This document shows positions 52,875-61,914 of a DNA stretch of 64,000 bases, in pieces; positions within the stretch are counted from its first letter, which is position 1, and the number at the start of each line of letters is the position of its first letter. Made by a program: the position numbers and the translations under genes. The DNA lies in contig NC_015638.1 in assembly GCF_000211855.2 (NCBI RefSeq), forward strand, positions 124,001 through 188,000, in the 5' to 3' direction. This DNA comes from Lacinutrix sp. 5H-3-7-4 (GTDB lineage Bacteria > Bacteroidota > Bacteroidia > Flavobacteriales > Flavobacteriaceae). The notes beneath the pieces are model-generated. The model ran no database searches. It was not told where the DNA came from and worked only from the letters and a program-made list of their open reading frames with translations.

Positions 52875-54524
52875 TTAATTATACTGTTTTGGAGCTATAC
52901 GTGCTTTTGAAGCTTGCTCGTAAGCATATGTCCAATTAAGTAAATCTAATTCTTTTTGTGGTTTTGTAATAAATGTTAAACCTTTTGGTTCGCCGTTTTT
53001 ACTATAACCCATTGGTACTGTTATAGCAGGATATTCTGCGACGGCTGCATAGCCAGCATGATAGTTATTAATTGAAACGAACCCATCTAAATTATGCTTT
53101 TTAATAGGTTGTAAAAAATAACTTCTTCCATTAAATTTGAGTGTGCGTTTTATTTTTGTGAACGCTGTATTAGTTGCTTTATCTTCTACAACACCTTTAA
53201 ATAAAGACTGGCCATAAGGTGCATTAAGTAATGAGTCTTGGTTATTATACTTTATAATATCACTAACTGAGCTTAAATTTAAATTTGGGTTTGCATATTT
53301 TTTAAGATACTCTGGTAAATCGTTTTTCATATCTAAATTTAGCAGTCTTAAAAAATCTGGTAATTCAATTTCTGGTTCTTCAATTTCTATTATTGTAGCA
53401 CCTTGTGCTTTTAAAACTGTTAACGCATTGGAATACAAACTATCTTTTAATAAGCGTTTGTAAGCACCTAACCGTTTTCCTTGTAAATCCTTTTTATTAT
53501 AGTTTTGAAAATAATAACCGTTTGTAGAATCGGTTTTTATAGATTTTGAATCTGCTTTATCGTAACCTAGCATAGCATCTAAAACTATAGCATTATCTGT
53601 AACATTTTTTGTAATTGGTCCAGCTGTATCTAGTGTAGAAGAAATTGGTACAATTCCTTCACGGCTTAACAAACCAACAGTTGGTTTAAAACCTACTACC
53701 GAGTTTTGACTTGCAGGAGATAAAATAGAACCTGAAGTTTCACTACCTATTGCTGCTACACAAAAATTTGCAGCTACCGCCACACCACTACCAGAACTAG
53801 AACCACCAGTATCTATTATTCGTCTTCCATAAGGATTTAATGTTTGACCACCAACGGCACTGTAACCGCTTGGGCAATCGCCACAAAAGAAATAAGCCCA
53901 TTCACTAAGGTTGGCTTTACCTAAAATTATAGCGCCATGGCTTTTTAAACGCTCAACAATAAAAGCGTCTTCGGTTTGGTTATTAGATAATGCAATTGCG
54001 CCAGCAGTTGTAGCCATACCTTTTGTGTTAATGTTATCTTTTAACAAAATTGGCATACCAAATATTGGATGGCGCTCGGCTGTAGTTTTTATTTCGGCAT
54101 CTGCAATTTTAGCTAATTCAATGGCATTTGGATTTATTGCTATAACCGAATTTAAACTTAATTCATTTTCTCTGTCAAACTGGCGTATTCTGTACAAATA
54201 AAATTTTACCAATTGCTCATAACTTAATTCTCCTTCTTTTATATTTTTTTGAATTGTTGGTATATCTTGTTCTAGTATAAGTGGCTTTAAAGCATCGTAA
54301 TTTACTTGATTAAAGCCAATAAGCGACTCGTTAATATCTTTCCAAAGTGTTTCGTTTTTTAAAAATTTAGAATCTAAAACTTTAAAATCTCTAAAATCTT
54401 TTATTACAACTGCCGAGTCTAATATTCCTTCAGTATTATTATTTTTAATATTAGTCTTTTTTATTTCTTTACAATTATTTAGAAATAAAATAGTTATTAA
54501 AATAAATAGTATGTTTTGTTTCAT
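52875..54524 (-). CDS. Amidase signature enzyme, probable lipoprotein
   Basis: A 549-residue amidase-signature protein with a lipoprotein-type N-terminus (ILFLNNC, Cys at residue 18). The core has MPILLKDNINTKGMATTAGAIA (Lys), GGSSSGSGVAVAA (Ser-Ser) and GSETSGSILSPASQNSVVGF with FKPTVGLLSREGIVPISSTLD. The Ser-cisSer-Lys triad is therefore complete. Related enzymes hydrolyse primary amides, aryl or peptide amides in the periplasm. It diverges from the beta-lactamase-fold gene at 54622. Substrate is unknown. Confidence 0.92.
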   Translation of the reverse strand: MKQNILFILITILFLNNCKEIKKTNIKNNNTEGILDSAVVIKDFRDFKVLDSKFLKNETLWKDINESLIGFNQVNYDALKPLILEQDIPTIQKNIKEGELSYEQLVKFYLYRIRQFDRENELSLNSVIAINPNAIELAKIADAEIKTTAERHPIFGMPILLKDNINTKGMATTAGAIALSNNQTEDAFIVERLKSHGAIILGKANLSEWAYFFCGDCPSGYSAVGGQTLNPYGRRIIDTGGSSSGSGVAVAANFCVAAIGSETSGSILSPASQNSVVGFKPTVGLLSREGIVPISSTLDTAGPITKNVTDNAIVLDAMLGYDKADSKSIKTDSTNGYYFQNYNKKDLQGKRLGAYKRLLKDSLYSNALTVLKAQGATIIEIEEPEIELPDFLRLLNLDMKNDLPEYLKKYANPNLNLSSVSDIIKYNNQDSLLNAPYGQSLFKGVVEDKATNTAFTKIKRTLKFNGRSYFLQPIKKHNLDGFVSINNYHAGYAAVAEYPAITVPMGYSKNGEPKGLTFITKPQKELDLLNWTYAYEQASKARIAPKQYN

Positions 54525-54621
54525 TTTATTAATTTTATTTAAAAGTACAAAACACTGCTTAAAATTTTAACTTTTAAACCTTATTCTCTTTATTAAGTCT
54601 TAAAATTAAAGCTATCTCCCA

Positions 54622-55704
54622 ATGAAAAACGCCATCATATTCATATTAAGTACCGTTTTTTTTATTAGTTGCTCTACAGAAAATTCTGAAAACCAAAATG
54701 AAACAATAAACCCAACAACTACTGAAGCTTTTTATTTTCCACCAAATGATAGTGAGGAATGGGAAACTACAGACGCTTCAGCATTAAATTGGAACGTTAA
54801 TGCTACTCAAGAACTTTCAAACTTTTTAGAGATAAATAACACTAAAGGTTTTATAATACTTTACAAAGGAAAAATAGTTATAGAAAATTATTTTAACAAC
54901 CATGATGCTAATAGCAATTGGTATTGGGCAAGCGCAGGAAAAACTTTAACTACGGCCGTTTCTGGCATTGCAGAAGACCAAGGCATTATTGATATAAATG
55001 ATAAAGTTTCACAGTATTTAGGTACTGGATGGACAAGTGCTACTTTAGATAAAGAAGACTTAATTACTTGTAAACATTTATTATCTATGTCTTCTGGACT
55101 TGATGATACTTTAGGAGACTCTACTTCACCAGAAAACTTACAATATATTGCTGATGCTGGAAGCCGTTGGGCTTACCATAATGTTTATGTGAAAATGCAG
55201 GATGTTATAGCTCAAGCTAGTAATCAAGATTGGAACTCATATTTTAATTCTAATTTAAAAAACAGAATAGGCATGAATGGTGCTTGGTTACCACTTGGTG
55301 ATCTAAATGTATATTGGAGTAACACGCGTAGTATGGCTAGGTTTGGTTTATTAATTGCCGCTAACGGTAAATGGGAAAACACACAAATTGTATCTGCCAA
55401 TTTTTTAAGTGAGGCCACACAAACAAGTCAAAATATTAACGAAGCTTATGGCTATTTATGGTGGTTAAATGGAAAATCTAGTTATCACCTACCACAAAGT
55501 CAACTAGAATTTCCCGGAAGTTTAGTGCCTAATGCACCAAACGATATGTATTGTGCTTTAGGCAAAAACGACCAAAAAATTTATATTGTTCCAAGTAAAG
55601 ATTTAGTAGTTATTAGAATGGGAGACGCTGCAGATGATGAAAACTTTGCTTTATCATCGTTTGATAATGATTTATGGGAAAAAATTAATCTAGTAATTAA
55701 TTAA
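54622..55704 (+). CDS. Serine hydrolase of the beta-lactamase/PBP fold, lipoprotein
   Basis: A 360-residue lipoprotein (Cys17, FFISC). The class C beta-lactamase/esterase fold is marked by YWASAGKTLTTAVSGIA with SxxK at residue ~106, KHLLSMSSGLDD near 152 and YHNVYVKM near 186 (YxN). GLLIAANGKW and YGYLWWLNG follow; the usual C-terminal HxG appears replaced by the IRMGDA region. It is more likely an esterase or peptidase than a true beta-lactamase. It is exported and anchored to a membrane. Confidence 0.88.
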   Translation: MKNAIIFILSTVFFISCSTENSENQNETINPTTTEAFYFPPNDSEEWETTDASALNWNVNATQELSNFLEINNTKGFIILYKGKIVIENYFNNHDANSNWYWASAGKTLTTAVSGIAEDQGIIDINDKVSQYLGTGWTSATLDKEDLITCKHLLSMSSGLDDTLGDSTSPENLQYIADAGSRWAYHNVYVKMQDVIAQASNQDWNSYFNSNLKNRIGMNGAWLPLGDLNVYWSNTRSMARFGLLIAANGKWENTQIVSANFLSEATQTSQNINEAYGYLWWLNGKSSYHLPQSQLEFPGSLVPNAPNDMYCALGKNDQKIYIVPSKDLVVIRMGDAADDENFALSSFDNDLWEKINLVIN

Positions 55705-55868
55705 CTCCTCTTTATTAAACTCACAACAACTAACTAACAGTCAAAAACTTAAAATTTACAACCTTTATAGTTATGTTAATTACAACAAAACCATACATTA
55801 ATAAAGTTAATTTTCTTTTGTAGAAAAATAATAAGTTTAGCTATATTCACGCACTAAACTTAATCAAT

Positions 55869-56855
55869 ATGAAAAAAATTACCTTATTACTAGCAGTATC
55901 TCTGCTAATTTTTGGATGCTCTAGCGACGACAGTCCAAACGAAGAAAACCAACAAAATAGTTGTGCCTTACCTGTTAATTTATCTGTACAAAATTTAACA
56001 AATACAACTGCGTCTTTTAACTGGGATGTAAGCATAAGCTCTTCTTTATACCAAGTAGAATATGGTACTTTTGGCTTTTCTCAAGGTAGTGGAATAACTT
56101 TAACCGTTCCTGACACTTACACATCTGTACAAAACTTACAACCACAAACACAATATAGCTTTTATACTCGCGTATTTTGTAATGAATCTCAAACTTATAG
56201 TAATTGGGCAGGACCATTTTCGTTTGTTACATTAGACAGTAATCCTTTTTGTGAGGACCCAACTAATTTTACAGAAGATGTTTATCCAGACTCTATAACG
56301 CATAATAAAATAGATTTATATTGGAGTTCACCAAGTTCTGGAGGATCTGAAATACAATATGGAGTACAAGGTTTTAACTTAGGTAGTGGCACTACACAAA
56401 TTGAACCAGATTTTTATGATCAATCTGCATCTATAAACAATTTAAACTCTGAAACAACTTATGATTTTTATGTAAGAAATGTTTGTGAAGACTCTGGATT
56501 TAGTTCATGGGTTGGACCAGTTTCTATCACAACTTTAAACGAGCCATCAAACCCTAATTGTATAGATCCATTTAATTTTACATCTACTTCATCTGGAACA
56601 AATAGTGATGGAAGTAAATATTTTGATTTTACTTGGGATTACGAAAGCTCTCAAAACAGTTGGGAAATAGCTATTGTTGAAGCAGGAACTGCTTTTAATA
56701 CTAGTAGTGTAACTGCTACTTCTTTTTCTCCTGTAAGGGTAAGTTATGGCGGTGTTACTTCTGGACAAGCTTATGATTTTTATATACGATCTAATTGTGG
56801 TGGAACTAATGGATTTAGTGATTGGGTTGGCCCAATAACAGTTACTGCTCAATAG
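55869..56855 (+). CDS. Lipoprotein with three fibronectin type III domains
   Basis: A 328-residue lipoprotein (Cys17 in LLIFGC, followed by SSDDS). Three FN3-like domains follow at about 33-118, 126-218 and 230-326. They share the pattern of an early strand with W (FNWDVS, LYWSSP, FTWDY), then YxVEYG/IQYG and a last strand with YDFYVRNVCEDSGFSSWVG-like sequence (tyrosine, arginine, Cys and a SxWxGP motif). Each module carries two cysteines that may bond. It probably binds protein or glycan at the surface. A terminator follows. Upstream spacing suggests an independent unit. Confidence 0.9.
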   Translation: MKKITLLLAVSLLIFGCSSDDSPNEENQQNSCALPVNLSVQNLTNTTASFNWDVSISSSLYQVEYGTFGFSQGSGITLTVPDTYTSVQNLQPQTQYSFYTRVFCNESQTYSNWAGPFSFVTLDSNPFCEDPTNFTEDVYPDSITHNKIDLYWSSPSSGGSEIQYGVQGFNLGSGTTQIEPDFYDQSASINNLNSETTYDFYVRNVCEDSGFSSWVGPVSITTLNEPSNPNCIDPFNFTSTSSGTNSDGSKYFDFTWDYESSQNSWEIAIVEAGTAFNTSSVTATSFSPVRVSYGGVTSGQAYDFYIRSNCGGTNGFSDWVGPITVTAQ

Positions 56856-56875
56856 TATTTAAAACAATAACTCAT

Positions 56876-56915
56876 AAAAAAAAGCCTTCGAAATAAATTT
56901 CGAAGGCTTTTTTTT
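56876..56915. terminator. Bidirectional intrinsic terminator
   Basis: GCCTTCGAAA-TAAA-TTTCGAAGGC forms a 10-bp stem with flanking A and T runs. It lies between the convergent FN3 gene (stop 56855) and ftsY (stop 56940). Confidence 0.94.
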
Positions 56916-56939
56916 ATAGAATTTTGTTACATATTTTTT

Positions 56940-57914
56940 CTATTTAAAGAAAGAGTCTACAAACTCGTATTTATTAAATACCTGCAAATCTTCAATACCT
57001 TCACCAACACCAATATATTTTACTGGTATTTGAAATTGATCACTAATACCAATTACAACTCCACCTTTTGCTGTGCCATCTAATTTAGTAACTGCTAATG
57101 ATGTTACTTCTGTAGCTGCTGTAAATTGCTTAGCTTGCTCAAATGCGTTTTGTCCTGTAGAACCATCTAAAACTAGTAATACATCATGTGGTGCATCTCC
57201 TATAACTTTTTGCATTACACGTTTTACCTTAGTTAACTCATTCATTAAATTAACTTTATTGTGTAAACGTCCTGCAGTATCAATAATTATAACATCGGCA
57301 TCTTGAGAAACTCCAGACTCAAGTGCATCGAAAGCAACACTTGCTGGATCACTACCCATTTCTTGTCTTACCATTGGCACATCTACTCTATCTGCCCAAA
57401 CTTGTAATTGGTCTATTGCTGCTGCTCTAAAAGTATCTGCAGCTCCTAATACAACTTTTAATCCTTGTTTTTTAAATTGGTAAGCAAGTTTACCTATAGT
57501 GGTAGTTTTACCAACACCGTTTACTCCTACCACCATTAATACATATGGTGTTTTTTTACCATCTTCTTGAGGTGGTAATGTTGGTATTTTATATTCTGTT
57601 TCTTCGCCAGAGTTAGTTTCACTTAATAATCCTGCTATTTCTTCTCTAAGAATTCTATTAAGCTCATCTGTACCTAAATATTTATCTTTAGCAACACGAG
57701 CTTCTATACGCTCAATTACTTTTAATGTAGTATTTACACCAACATCACTAGAGACTAATACTTCTTCTAAATTATCTAAAACATCGTCATCGACTTTAGA
57801 TTTTCCAGCAACTGCTTTACTAAGTTTCCCTAAAAAACTTGTGCTTGTTTTTTCTAAACCTTTATCTAAGGTTTCTTTTTTTTCTGAAGAAAATATTTTT
57901 TTAAAAAAACTCAT
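56940..57914 (-). CDS. ftsY: Signal recognition particle receptor FtsY
   Basis: The membrane-associated receptor that brings SRP-bound ribosomes to SecYEG. It has 324 residues without the long acidic A domain of E. coli FtsY. The N domain helix (KLSKAVAGKSKVDDDVLDNLEEVL) is followed by the SRP GTPase: GVNGVGKTTTIGKLA near residue 130, DTFRAAAIDQLQVWADR, IIDTAGRLHNK and TKLDGTAKGG. The sequence is standard. It is downstream of the ribosomal genes, but the terminator at 58030 separates the units. Confidence 0.97.
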   Translation of the reverse strand: MSFFKKIFSSEKKETLDKGLEKTSTSFLGKLSKAVAGKSKVDDDVLDNLEEVLVSSDVGVNTTLKVIERIEARVAKDKYLGTDELNRILREEIAGLLSETNSGEETEYKIPTLPPQEDGKKTPYVLMVVGVNGVGKTTTIGKLAYQFKKQGLKVVLGAADTFRAAAIDQLQVWADRVDVPMVRQEMGSDPASVAFDALESGVSQDADVIIIDTAGRLHNKVNLMNELTKVKRVMQKVIGDAPHDVLLVLDGSTGQNAFEQAKQFTAATEVTSLAVTKLDGTAKGGVVIGISDQFQIPVKYIGVGEGIEDLQVFNKYEFVDSFFK

Positions 57915-58029
57915 TGGCTGTTTTTTCTATTAAGTGTTAATTAAAATTTTAATAGCAATAGTCAAGCCTTAAATTTAAAACTGAAACATTGTCATTAATT
58001 ATTGTAAAGTAACGTAATATTTTGACATT

Positions 58030-58061
58030 AAAAAAGCCGCTCTCTATTTAGAAAGCAGCTT
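58030..58061 (-). terminator. Intrinsic terminator after the rpmB-rpmG-DUF4295 cluster
   Basis: On the minus strand AAGCUGCUUUC and GAGAGCGGCUU form an 11-bp stem with two G-U pairs and a 6-base loop (UAAAUA) and run into UUUU. It lies 24 nt after the DUF4295 stop. Confidence 0.85.
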
Positions 58062-58085
58062 AATAAATTGTACATATAGTAAAAC

Positions 58086-58238
58086 TTATTTCTTGTTTAA
58101 GAAATCGTTTACTAAATCTGGTGCCATAATTTTTTCAACAAACATGTATGCTCCTGTTTTAGGAGATTTTTCCATTCTGATTGCTTTAGACAATCTCTTA
58201 GATCCTGTTTGTAACGATGCTACTGATTTCTTTGCCAT
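58086..58238 (-). CDS. DUF4295 family small protein
   Basis: A 50-residue basic protein, MAKKSVASLQTGSKRL then SKAIRMEKSPKTGAYMFVEK, ending DFLNKK. DUF4295 proteins are characteristic of Bacteroidota and nearly always follow rpmB-rpmG, as here (rpmG stop 21 nt upstream). The position and basic charge suggest a ribosome-associated protein. It starts at ATG 58236-58238 and ends TAA 58086-58088. Confidence 0.93.
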   Translation of the reverse strand: MAKKSVASLQTGSKRLSKAIRMEKSPKTGAYMFVEKIMAPDLVNDFLNKK

Positions 58239-58259
58239 AATTCTAAAAAATTATCTTGA

Positions 58260-58442
58260 TTACTTAATTTCTTTATGAACAGTCATTTTCTTCAAGATTG
58301 GATTAAATTTCTTTATCTCCATTCTATCAGGTGTGTTCTTTTTATTCTTAGTTGTAATATAACGAGAAGTTCCTGGTTGCCCAGAAGCTTTATGCTCTGT
58401 ACATTCTAATATTACTTGTACTCTGTTACCTTTTTTTGCCAT
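58260..58442 (-). CDS. rpmG: 50S ribosomal protein L33
   Basis: A 60-residue large-subunit protein: [11 protein letters not shown] near residue 8 and [20 protein letters not shown] are typical of bL33. Only one cysteine remains (position ~14) of the usual zinc-ribbon set, so this is the zinc-free C- type. It lies between rpmB (58 nt upstream) and the DUF4295 gene. Confidence 0.97.
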   Translation of the reverse strand: MAKKGNRVQVILECTEHKASGQPGTSRYITTKNKKNTPDRMEIKKFNPILKKMTVHKEIK

Positions 58443-58462
58443 TGTAAAATTTCTTTTTTGTT

Positions 58463-58482
58463 ATTTCCGCGCAAGCGAAAAT
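58463..58482 (-). repeat. Dispersed palindromic repeat, copy 2
   Basis: The plus strand reads ATTTCCGCGCAAGCGAAAAT; the minus strand differs from copy 1 (29134-29153) at two of 20 positions and keeps the stem. It lies between rpmB and rpmG, in their shared transcript. Confidence 0.7.
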
Positions 58483-58500
58483 CTCATCCTATATAGGCTA

Positions 58501-58737
58501 TTATTTTATAAATCCTTTAGCTCTTGCATCTTTTAATGCAGCTGCGATACCAATCTTGTTGATTGTTTTTAAAGCAGATGTAGATACTTTTAAAGTTATC
58601 CACTTATCTTCTTCAGGAAGAAAAAAACGTTTTTTGATTAAGTTCGCGTTAAATTTACGCTTAGTCTTATTCATTGCATGCGATACGTTGTTTCCAACCA
58701 TTGCTTTCTTTCCTGTAAGTTCACAAACTCTTGACAT
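58501..58737 (-). CDS. rpmB: 50S ribosomal protein L28
   Basis: A 78-residue large-subunit protein. MSRVCELTGKKAMVGNNVSHA and KRKFNANLIKKRFFLPEEDKW are the bL28 signature; WITLKVSTSALKTINKIG forms the C-terminal part. A consensus promoter with exact 19-nt spacing lies upstream. It heads the cluster rpmB-rpmG-DUF4295. Confidence 0.98.
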   Translation of the reverse strand: MSRVCELTGKKAMVGNNVSHAMNKTKRKFNANLIKKRFFLPEEDKWITLKVSTSALKTINKIGIAAALKDARAKGFIK

Positions 58738-58775
58738 TACTTATAACTTTAAAATTGTTATTAAAATTCGAGGTG

Positions 58776-58805
58776 CAAATATATGAAATCTTTTAGTATT
58801 GACAA
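58776..58805 (-). promoter_or_regulatory. Consensus Bacteroidota promoter (TTG-N19-TATATTTG) for rpmB
   Basis: On the minus strand TTG (58805-58803) and TATATTTG (58783-58776) are separated by exactly 19 nt. The leader to the rpmB ATG would be about 30 nt. Confidence 0.82.
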
Positions 58806-58816
58806 TCTGTTTTTTA

Positions 58817-60064
58817 TCAATTTTTAAAAATTTCTTTACTTAAAAGTTCTAAAGCCTTATTTATCGCTTTGTTTATAACCCTTAACCTATTATTGCCAAG
58901 TTCTAATTTTTGTGAAATTACTTTGTTTTTTGATGCAAATGCAATAAAAACTGTTCCAACTTCGGCTTGAGAATCTCCTTTTCCGGGTCCTGCATTACCT
59001 GTTGTGGCAATTGCAAAATCTGATGCATATAGTTTTTGGCATTGTTTTGCCATAGCTTCTGCTACTTCTGCGCTTACTACAGAATATTTATCTATTGTAG
59101 CTTGAGAAACACCTAAAATGTTCACTTTTGTTTCTGTTGCATAAGGAACAATTGCGCCTTTTAAGTATGCTGAAGCTCCTGAGTGCTGAGTAAATGTTTG
59201 GGCTAATTGTCCTCCTGTACAACTCTCTGCTATTGATAATGTTTTTTTATCTGCTGTTAATTTTTTTGCAATTAACTCTTCTATATCACCATCATCTTCA
59301 AAACCTGTAAATACATCTTTTAATAAAGGTAGCACTGCTTCTATTTGCGTGTCTATGTCTTTTACTAATGTTGTTTCATTTGTACCTATACCTGATAAAC
59401 GTAGCCTTACCTTTCCTAAATTTGGCAAGTATGCTAGTTTTATATGGCTAGGCAAACTATCTTCCCACGCTTCTATTCTTTCTGCTATTATGCTTTCTCC
59501 TAAGCCGTGAGTTAAAAGTGTTTTGTGATATATATAAGGACGTTTAAATGTCTTTTTTAATTTTGGAAGTACTTCGTTTAACATTAATTGTTTCATTTCG
59601 TGTGGTACTCCAGGCATTGAAATAAAAACTTTATTGTTTTTTTTAATCCACATTCCTGGTGCACTTCCTACCAAATTCATTAATGGTTGTGCTTTTGATG
59701 GTATTAAAGCTTGATCTAAGTTCACTTGTTGCATTGGCTGTTTAACGAAATCTCGCCATAGACGCTCTATATTTTCTGTGACTTGCGCGTCTCTAATTAG
59801 AGTGTCATTAAAATACTCTGCTATAGTATGCTTTGTTATATCGTCTTTTGTTGGCCCTAAACCACCTGTTACAATTATAATATCTGCATTTGCTTCAGCT
59901 TCTGCTAGTGCTTTTAAAATATGGGATTTTTCGTCTTGAATAGATGTTATTTGATAAACAGAAATACCTATAGTATTTAATGCTTTACCAATAAATGCTG
60001 AATTTGTATCTACAATTTGACCAATGAGAATTTCATCTCCAATGGTAATAATTTCGGCTTGCAT
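58817..60064 (-). CDS. cinA: CinA family protein (nicotinamide-nucleotide amidase type)
   Basis: A 415-residue two-domain protein. The N-terminal MoCF-like domain has IITIGDEILIGQIVDTNS, IIVTGGLGPTKDDITK near residue 65 and MPGVPHEM. The C-terminal domain from ~255 has SIAESCTGGQLAQTFTQH (nucleophile Ser) and AIATTGNAGPGKGDSQAEVG, the NMN amidase motif. It recycles NMN to NaMN in the NAD salvage and also hydrolyses ADP-ribose in some members. It has no promoter-like gap to the next gene; the HPt gene abuts its start. Confidence 0.95.
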   Translation of the reverse strand: MQAEIITIGDEILIGQIVDTNSAFIGKALNTIGISVYQITSIQDEKSHILKALAEAEANADIIIVTGGLGPTKDDITKHTIAEYFNDTLIRDAQVTENIERLWRDFVKQPMQQVNLDQALIPSKAQPLMNLVGSAPGMWIKKNNKVFISMPGVPHEMKQLMLNEVLPKLKKTFKRPYIYHKTLLTHGLGESIIAERIEAWEDSLPSHIKLAYLPNLGKVRLRLSGIGTNETTLVKDIDTQIEAVLPLLKDVFTGFEDDGDIEELIAKKLTADKKTLSIAESCTGGQLAQTFTQHSGASAYLKGAIVPYATETKVNILGVSQATIDKYSVVSAEVAEAMAKQCQKLYASDFAIATTGNAGPGKGDSQAEVGTVFIAFASKNKVISQKLELGNNRLRVINKAINKALELLSKEIFKN

Positions 60065-60406
60065 TTATATATTAAAATCGCTTTTTATTTCGTTAGAAGC
60101 TTTATCTATTGCTTCTAAAACCATGGCTAATTGCGGTGTTACGTCTTCTCCTTTTTTTTCAAATTTCCCCCAATCTTGTATTTCTATAAGTTTATCTAAA
60201 ACGCCTAATTCGAATACATCTATGGTTGGCTTCATTTTATGTGCTGTTTGGTAAGCCTGAAGCATATTATCGTTTTCTACAGCTTCTTTTAACAGTTTTG
60301 CATCTGCAGGCACTTCTTCTAAAAAAGTTTGGGCTAACGCTAAAATAAAGTCTTCATCGTTATCTGCTAGCTCTCTAAGTCTATGTAGTTTGTAGTGTTG
60401 TTCCAT
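60065..60406 (-). CDS. HPt domain phosphotransfer protein
   Basis: A 113-residue four-helix protein with TAHKMKPTIDVF near residue 55; the His in AHKMKP is the phosphorylation site of histidine phosphotransfer (HPt) domains. Before it, LRELADNDEDFILALAQTFLEEV is the typical first helix pair. It would relay phosphate between a hybrid sensor kinase and a response regulator encoded elsewhere. It sits directly before cinA and just after the FAH gene, with 2 nt between, so expression is probably joint. Confidence 0.88.
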   Translation of the reverse strand: MEQHYKLHRLRELADNDEDFILALAQTFLEEVPADAKLLKEAVENDNMLQAYQTAHKMKPTIDVFELGVLDKLIEIQDWGKFEKKGEDVTPQLAMVLEAIDKASNEIKSDFNI

Positions 60407-60408
60407 TT

Positions 60409-61020
60409 TTATTTTACAGATATTGAAAATAATTCCTGATTTTCAATATACCCTTTTAATTTATCATTAGCAACTACCTTGCCAACTCCAGCAGGTGTTC
60501 CCGTAAATATAATGTCTCCAATCTTTAAAGTAAAATATTTTGACACATATTCTATTATTTCATCTATTTTCCACAACATTAAGCTGGTATTGCCTTGTTG
60601 TGCCACTTCTTCATTTTTCTTTAAACTAAAATTTATATTGTTTAAATCTTTAAAATCTGACTTAGGAAGCCATTTTCCAACAACGGCTGCACCATCAAAT
60701 GCTTTTGCTTTTTCCCAAGGTAAACCTTTCTCTTTTAATTGCGCTTGTAAATCTCGCGCTGTAAAATCTATACCTAACCCAATTTCATTATAATATTTAT
60801 GGGCAAATTTTTTATCTATATATTTACCTACGCGATTAATTTTCACCAAAACCTCTACTTCATGGTGTACATTATTAGAAAATTCTGGTATAAAAAATGG
60901 TTGCTTTTTTAATAGTATTGCGGTGTCTGGTTTTAAAAAAACAACAGGATCTGTTGGTTTCTCGTTTTCTAATTCTTTAATATGGTCTGTGTAATTTCGT
61001 CCTATACAGATTAATTTCAT
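60409..61020 (-). CDS. Fumarylacetoacetate hydrolase family protein
   Basis: A 203-residue cytoplasmic enzyme of the FAH superfamily. VVFLKPDTAIL near residue 26, HHEVEVLVKIN (metal ligands) near 51, GLGIDFTARDLQ near 86, FDGAAVVGKWLP near 110 and DIIFTGTPAGVG near 167 mark it. Close relatives act as acylpyruvase, oxaloacetate decarboxylase or similar on 2,4-diketo acids, so the substrate is open. It overlaps nothing but is only 2 nt from the HPt gene. Confidence 0.9.
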   Translation of the reverse strand: MKLICIGRNYTDHIKELENEKPTDPVVFLKPDTAILLKKQPFFIPEFSNNVHHEVEVLVKINRVGKYIDKKFAHKYYNEIGLGIDFTARDLQAQLKEKGLPWEKAKAFDGAAVVGKWLPKSDFKDLNNINFSLKKNEEVAQQGNTSLMLWKIDEIIEYVSKYFTLKIGDIIFTGTPAGVGKVVANDKLKGYIENQELFSISVK

Positions 61021-61028
61021 GGCCAGTT

Positions 61029-61802
61029 TTAAATTTTATTATTAAAAGCTCTTAGTTTTATAGCGGTAAGCACCTTTTTTGTGTATAAAGGAAAATCTGC
61101 ATTAAGTAACCAGCCAAAATACCCAGGTTCTTTATCTAATACATCTAGTACTTTTTTGCCTTTATGTTTACCAAAAGAAAAACATTCTTCACCTTCTTTA
61201 TTATAATTAATAAATCCTGCAAAGTCTGCAAACTTTTTATGCGAGCTAAACTCGGCTAAAAATTTAGCGTCGTTTTCTAAATCTTCATAACGGTCTAATT
61301 GTGCTTTTAAAACTTCGTAAGTGGCTAATGTATCTGCTTCTGCAGAGTGTGCATTTTCTAAATTTTTATCGCAATAAAATTTATAGGCTGCACTTAATGT
61401 ACGCTGTTCCATTTTATGAAAAATGGTTTGCACATCAATTGCCACACGTTTGTTCATATCAAAATCCATATTTGCTCGAAGCATTTCTTCTGCTAATAAA
61501 GGAATATCAAATCTATTAGAGTTAAATCCTGCCAAATCACTATCTTTAATCATAACATTTATTTCCTTAGCAAGTTCTGCAAATGTTGGCTCGTTTGCAA
61601 CACGCTCATCTGTAATACCATGTATTGCAGAAACCTCTGCCGGAATTGGCATTTCTGGATTTACAAGCCAGGTTTTGCTCTCTTTGTTTCCGTTAGGAAA
61701 TACTTTTAAAATAGATATTTCTACAACTCTATCTTTAGAGATATTAATTCCTGTTGTTTCTAAATCGAAAAAACAAATTGGTTTTTTTAAGTTTAACTGC
61801 AT
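61029..61802 (-). CDS. 3'-5' exonuclease with DUF3820-like C-terminus
   Basis: A 257-residue DEDD-family exonuclease related to DNA polymerase III epsilon. ICFFDLETTGINISKDRVVE (ExoI, D and E ligands) at residues 9-28, SAIHGITDERV, FNSNRFDIPLLAEE (ExoII) near 96 and NAHSAEADTLATY (ExoIII) near 150 form the active site. From residue ~196 the sequence FINYNKEGEECFSFGKHKGK continues as a DUF3820-like module, which is also seen free at 45087-45323. It may remove mismatches or degrade RNA/DNA ends. A -7 box lies upstream at 61823. Confidence 0.9.
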   Translation of the reverse strand: MQLNLKKPICFFDLETTGINISKDRVVEISILKVFPNGNKESKTWLVNPEMPIPAEVSAIHGITDERVANEPTFAELAKEINVMIKDSDLAGFNSNRFDIPLLAEEMLRANMDFDMNKRVAIDVQTIFHKMEQRTLSAAYKFYCDKNLENAHSAEADTLATYEVLKAQLDRYEDLENDAKFLAEFSSHKKFADFAGFINYNKEGEECFSFGKHKGKKVLDVLDKEPGYFGWLLNADFPLYTKKVLTAIKLRAFNNKI

Positions 61803-61822
61803 CTTTTATGGTATGATTTATG

Positions 61823-61830
61823 CAAATATA
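61823..61830 (-). promoter_or_regulatory. -7 promoter element TATATTTG for the exonuclease operon
   Basis: The minus strand reads TATATTTG 20 nt before the exonuclease ATG; no TTG is at 19 nt. It would drive exonuclease, FAH protein, HPt and cinA, whose gaps are 0-8 nt. Confidence 0.5.
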
Positions 61831-61914
61831 ATTGTATTATGTTACTTTTACTTTGATTCTCTAAAAATAGAAAGAGTTTCCTGCATAAGTAAGACTCTTC
61901 AATAAAATTTTAAA

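Noticed and set aside
61423-61905. Open frame of 160 codons on the plus strand
   Set aside because: It is antisense to the exonuclease and overlaps its promoter; no recognisable domain.
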